Source: Synechococcaceae cyanobacterium RL_1_2 (GTDB lineage Bacteria > Cyanobacteriota > Cyanobacteriia > Cyanobacteriales > JAAUPO01). Taken from it: 8,725 bases of DNA. The notes under the pieces are model-generated. The model did not search any database and was not told the DNA's origin. It saw only the letters and a program-made list of their open reading frames with translations. Shown here one piece after another: positions 8,128 through 8,725 of this stretch (position 1 is the first letter of the stretch; every line of letters begins with the position of its first letter). The DNA lies in contig JAAUPO010000060.1 of assembly GCA_012033095.1 (NCBI GenBank), positions 1 through 8,725 on the forward strand. The letters are read 5' to 3'. The translations under genes were made by a program, and so were the position numbers.

Positions 8128-8184
8128 AGTCGGCAGAGAATGGTGGGGAAAAAATAGACTGCGAAACTTTTAGTCTAGGATTCC

Positions 8185-8202
8185 ATAATAGTTTCTATTA
8201 TA
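8185..8202 (-). promoter_or_regulatory. Palindrome overlapping a possible -10 box of the cyclase gene
   Basis: ATAATAG-TTT-CTATTAT (8185-8201) is a perfect 7-bp inverted repeat with a 3-bp centre. Read on the minus strand, 8202-8197 is TATAAT, a consensus -10 box, placing transcription start near 8190 and leaving a leader of about 60 nt before the cyclase start. No good -35 box lies 17 bp upstream, so the promoter may depend on an activator. A regulator bound to the palindrome would cover the -10 region. Confidence 0.35.
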
Positions 8203-8420
8203 GAAGGCAACTCCACCTTCCTATGGATCGCTTTACCTTTTGGTTGATAGTATAGCCGTAGCCATCCAGATTAGGATATTCCTAACACTGTTCAGCCCTT
8301 ATTCCTTAAGGGGTGGCCATGGTAGTCCTAACTTGATGGGATTCGCGATCAAACCCATGGAAAATGGATTGAGATTAGTTTGTTTAAATTTGTCTAATAT
8401 TCAAATAGTTTAGAGTAAGT

Positions 8421-8437
8421 TAAATAAATAAATAAAT
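8421..8437. repeat. Short TAAA tandem repeat
   Basis: Four TAAA units plus a partial one in the AT-rich gap. A simple-sequence tract with no evident role; slippage-prone. Confidence 0.6.
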
Positions 8438-8725
8438 AGTTAAATATTCAAAAGTTTATCGGGTTTTACAATTCAATTGTTTTTAAAGTTTCTACAAAGG
8501 TGAACTGGGAATATCCGTAAAGTATTAAAAGTATTAACTGTTTAGTTTGGAATTCAGGACTTTTTCTTTGAAGGTCAGGAAATAGATCCTAACTAGTGCA
8601 TTGTCAAATAATAAAAATAATAATTTGAGGGTTGACCATTCCTAAATTCGGTAGTGCTAAAGCTGTAAGGATATTTAGACCCAGGATAATTGATTATCAA
8701 GGGGTTTAATTTTCTTGATCCTTAC

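Larger units (their letters stand above)
8128..8725. other. AT-rich apparently non-coding region upstream of the cyclase gene
   Basis: No convincing ORF in about 600 bp. It contains the palindrome annotated at 8185-8201, a second palindrome TAGGA-TAT-TCCTA near 8271-8283, a (TAAA)n tract at about 8421-8437, and a small hairpin GATAAT-TG-ATTATC at about 8684-8697. It should hold the cyclase promoter and perhaps the regulatory region of a gene beyond the right edge. Confidence 0.5.

Overview
The window comes from a cyanobacterium. The ABC urea transporter proteins read as cyanobacterial-type, four perfect HIP1 octamers (GCGATCGC) are present, and the base composition is moderately AT-rich. No 16S, tRNA or other species marker is present, so I do not name a genus.

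Layout. Positions 1-174 may hold the start of an unidentified minus-strand gene that runs off the left edge. Positions 175-409 are a regulatory gap with an NtcA-like activator site and a correctly spaced -10 box. From 410 to 6019 the plus strand carries a complete urea ABC transporter operon in canonical order: urtA (periplasmic binding lipoprotein), urtB and urtC (two permeases), urtD and urtE (two ATPases). urtC/urtD overlap by 11 bp and urtD/urtE by 4 bp. Gaps of 258 bp and 179 bp separate urtA from urtB and urtB from urtC. Positions 6020-6490 are a convergent intergenic region with an apparent MITE-like element of about 185-195 bp bounded by 16-bp perfect inverted repeats. From 8127 down to 6491 the minus strand encodes a FHA-GAF-class III nucleotide cyclase, predicted from its substrate-recognition residues to be an adenylyl cyclase. 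Positions 8128-8725 are AT-rich and apparently non-coding.

How the genes work together. UrtA captures urea outside the cytoplasmic membrane. UrtB and UrtC form the channel, and UrtD and UrtE power it by ATP hydrolysis. The NtcA-like promoter fits induction under nitrogen limitation. The cyclase is a separate signalling gene transcribed toward the operon; nothing in the sequence links it functionally to urea uptake.

The most striking property is that all six recognisable genes are interrupted by single-base indels, nine in total. Each is repaired by adding or removing one base, usually in a short homopolymer. After repair every gene is an exact multiple of three and keeps its catalytic motifs. 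This looks much more like sequencing or assembly error than gene decay. Short-ORF annotation of this contig would wrongly split or pseudogenise the operon. I found no convincing new biological system; the items worth following are the indel pattern, the MITE-like element, the promoter and the cyclase.
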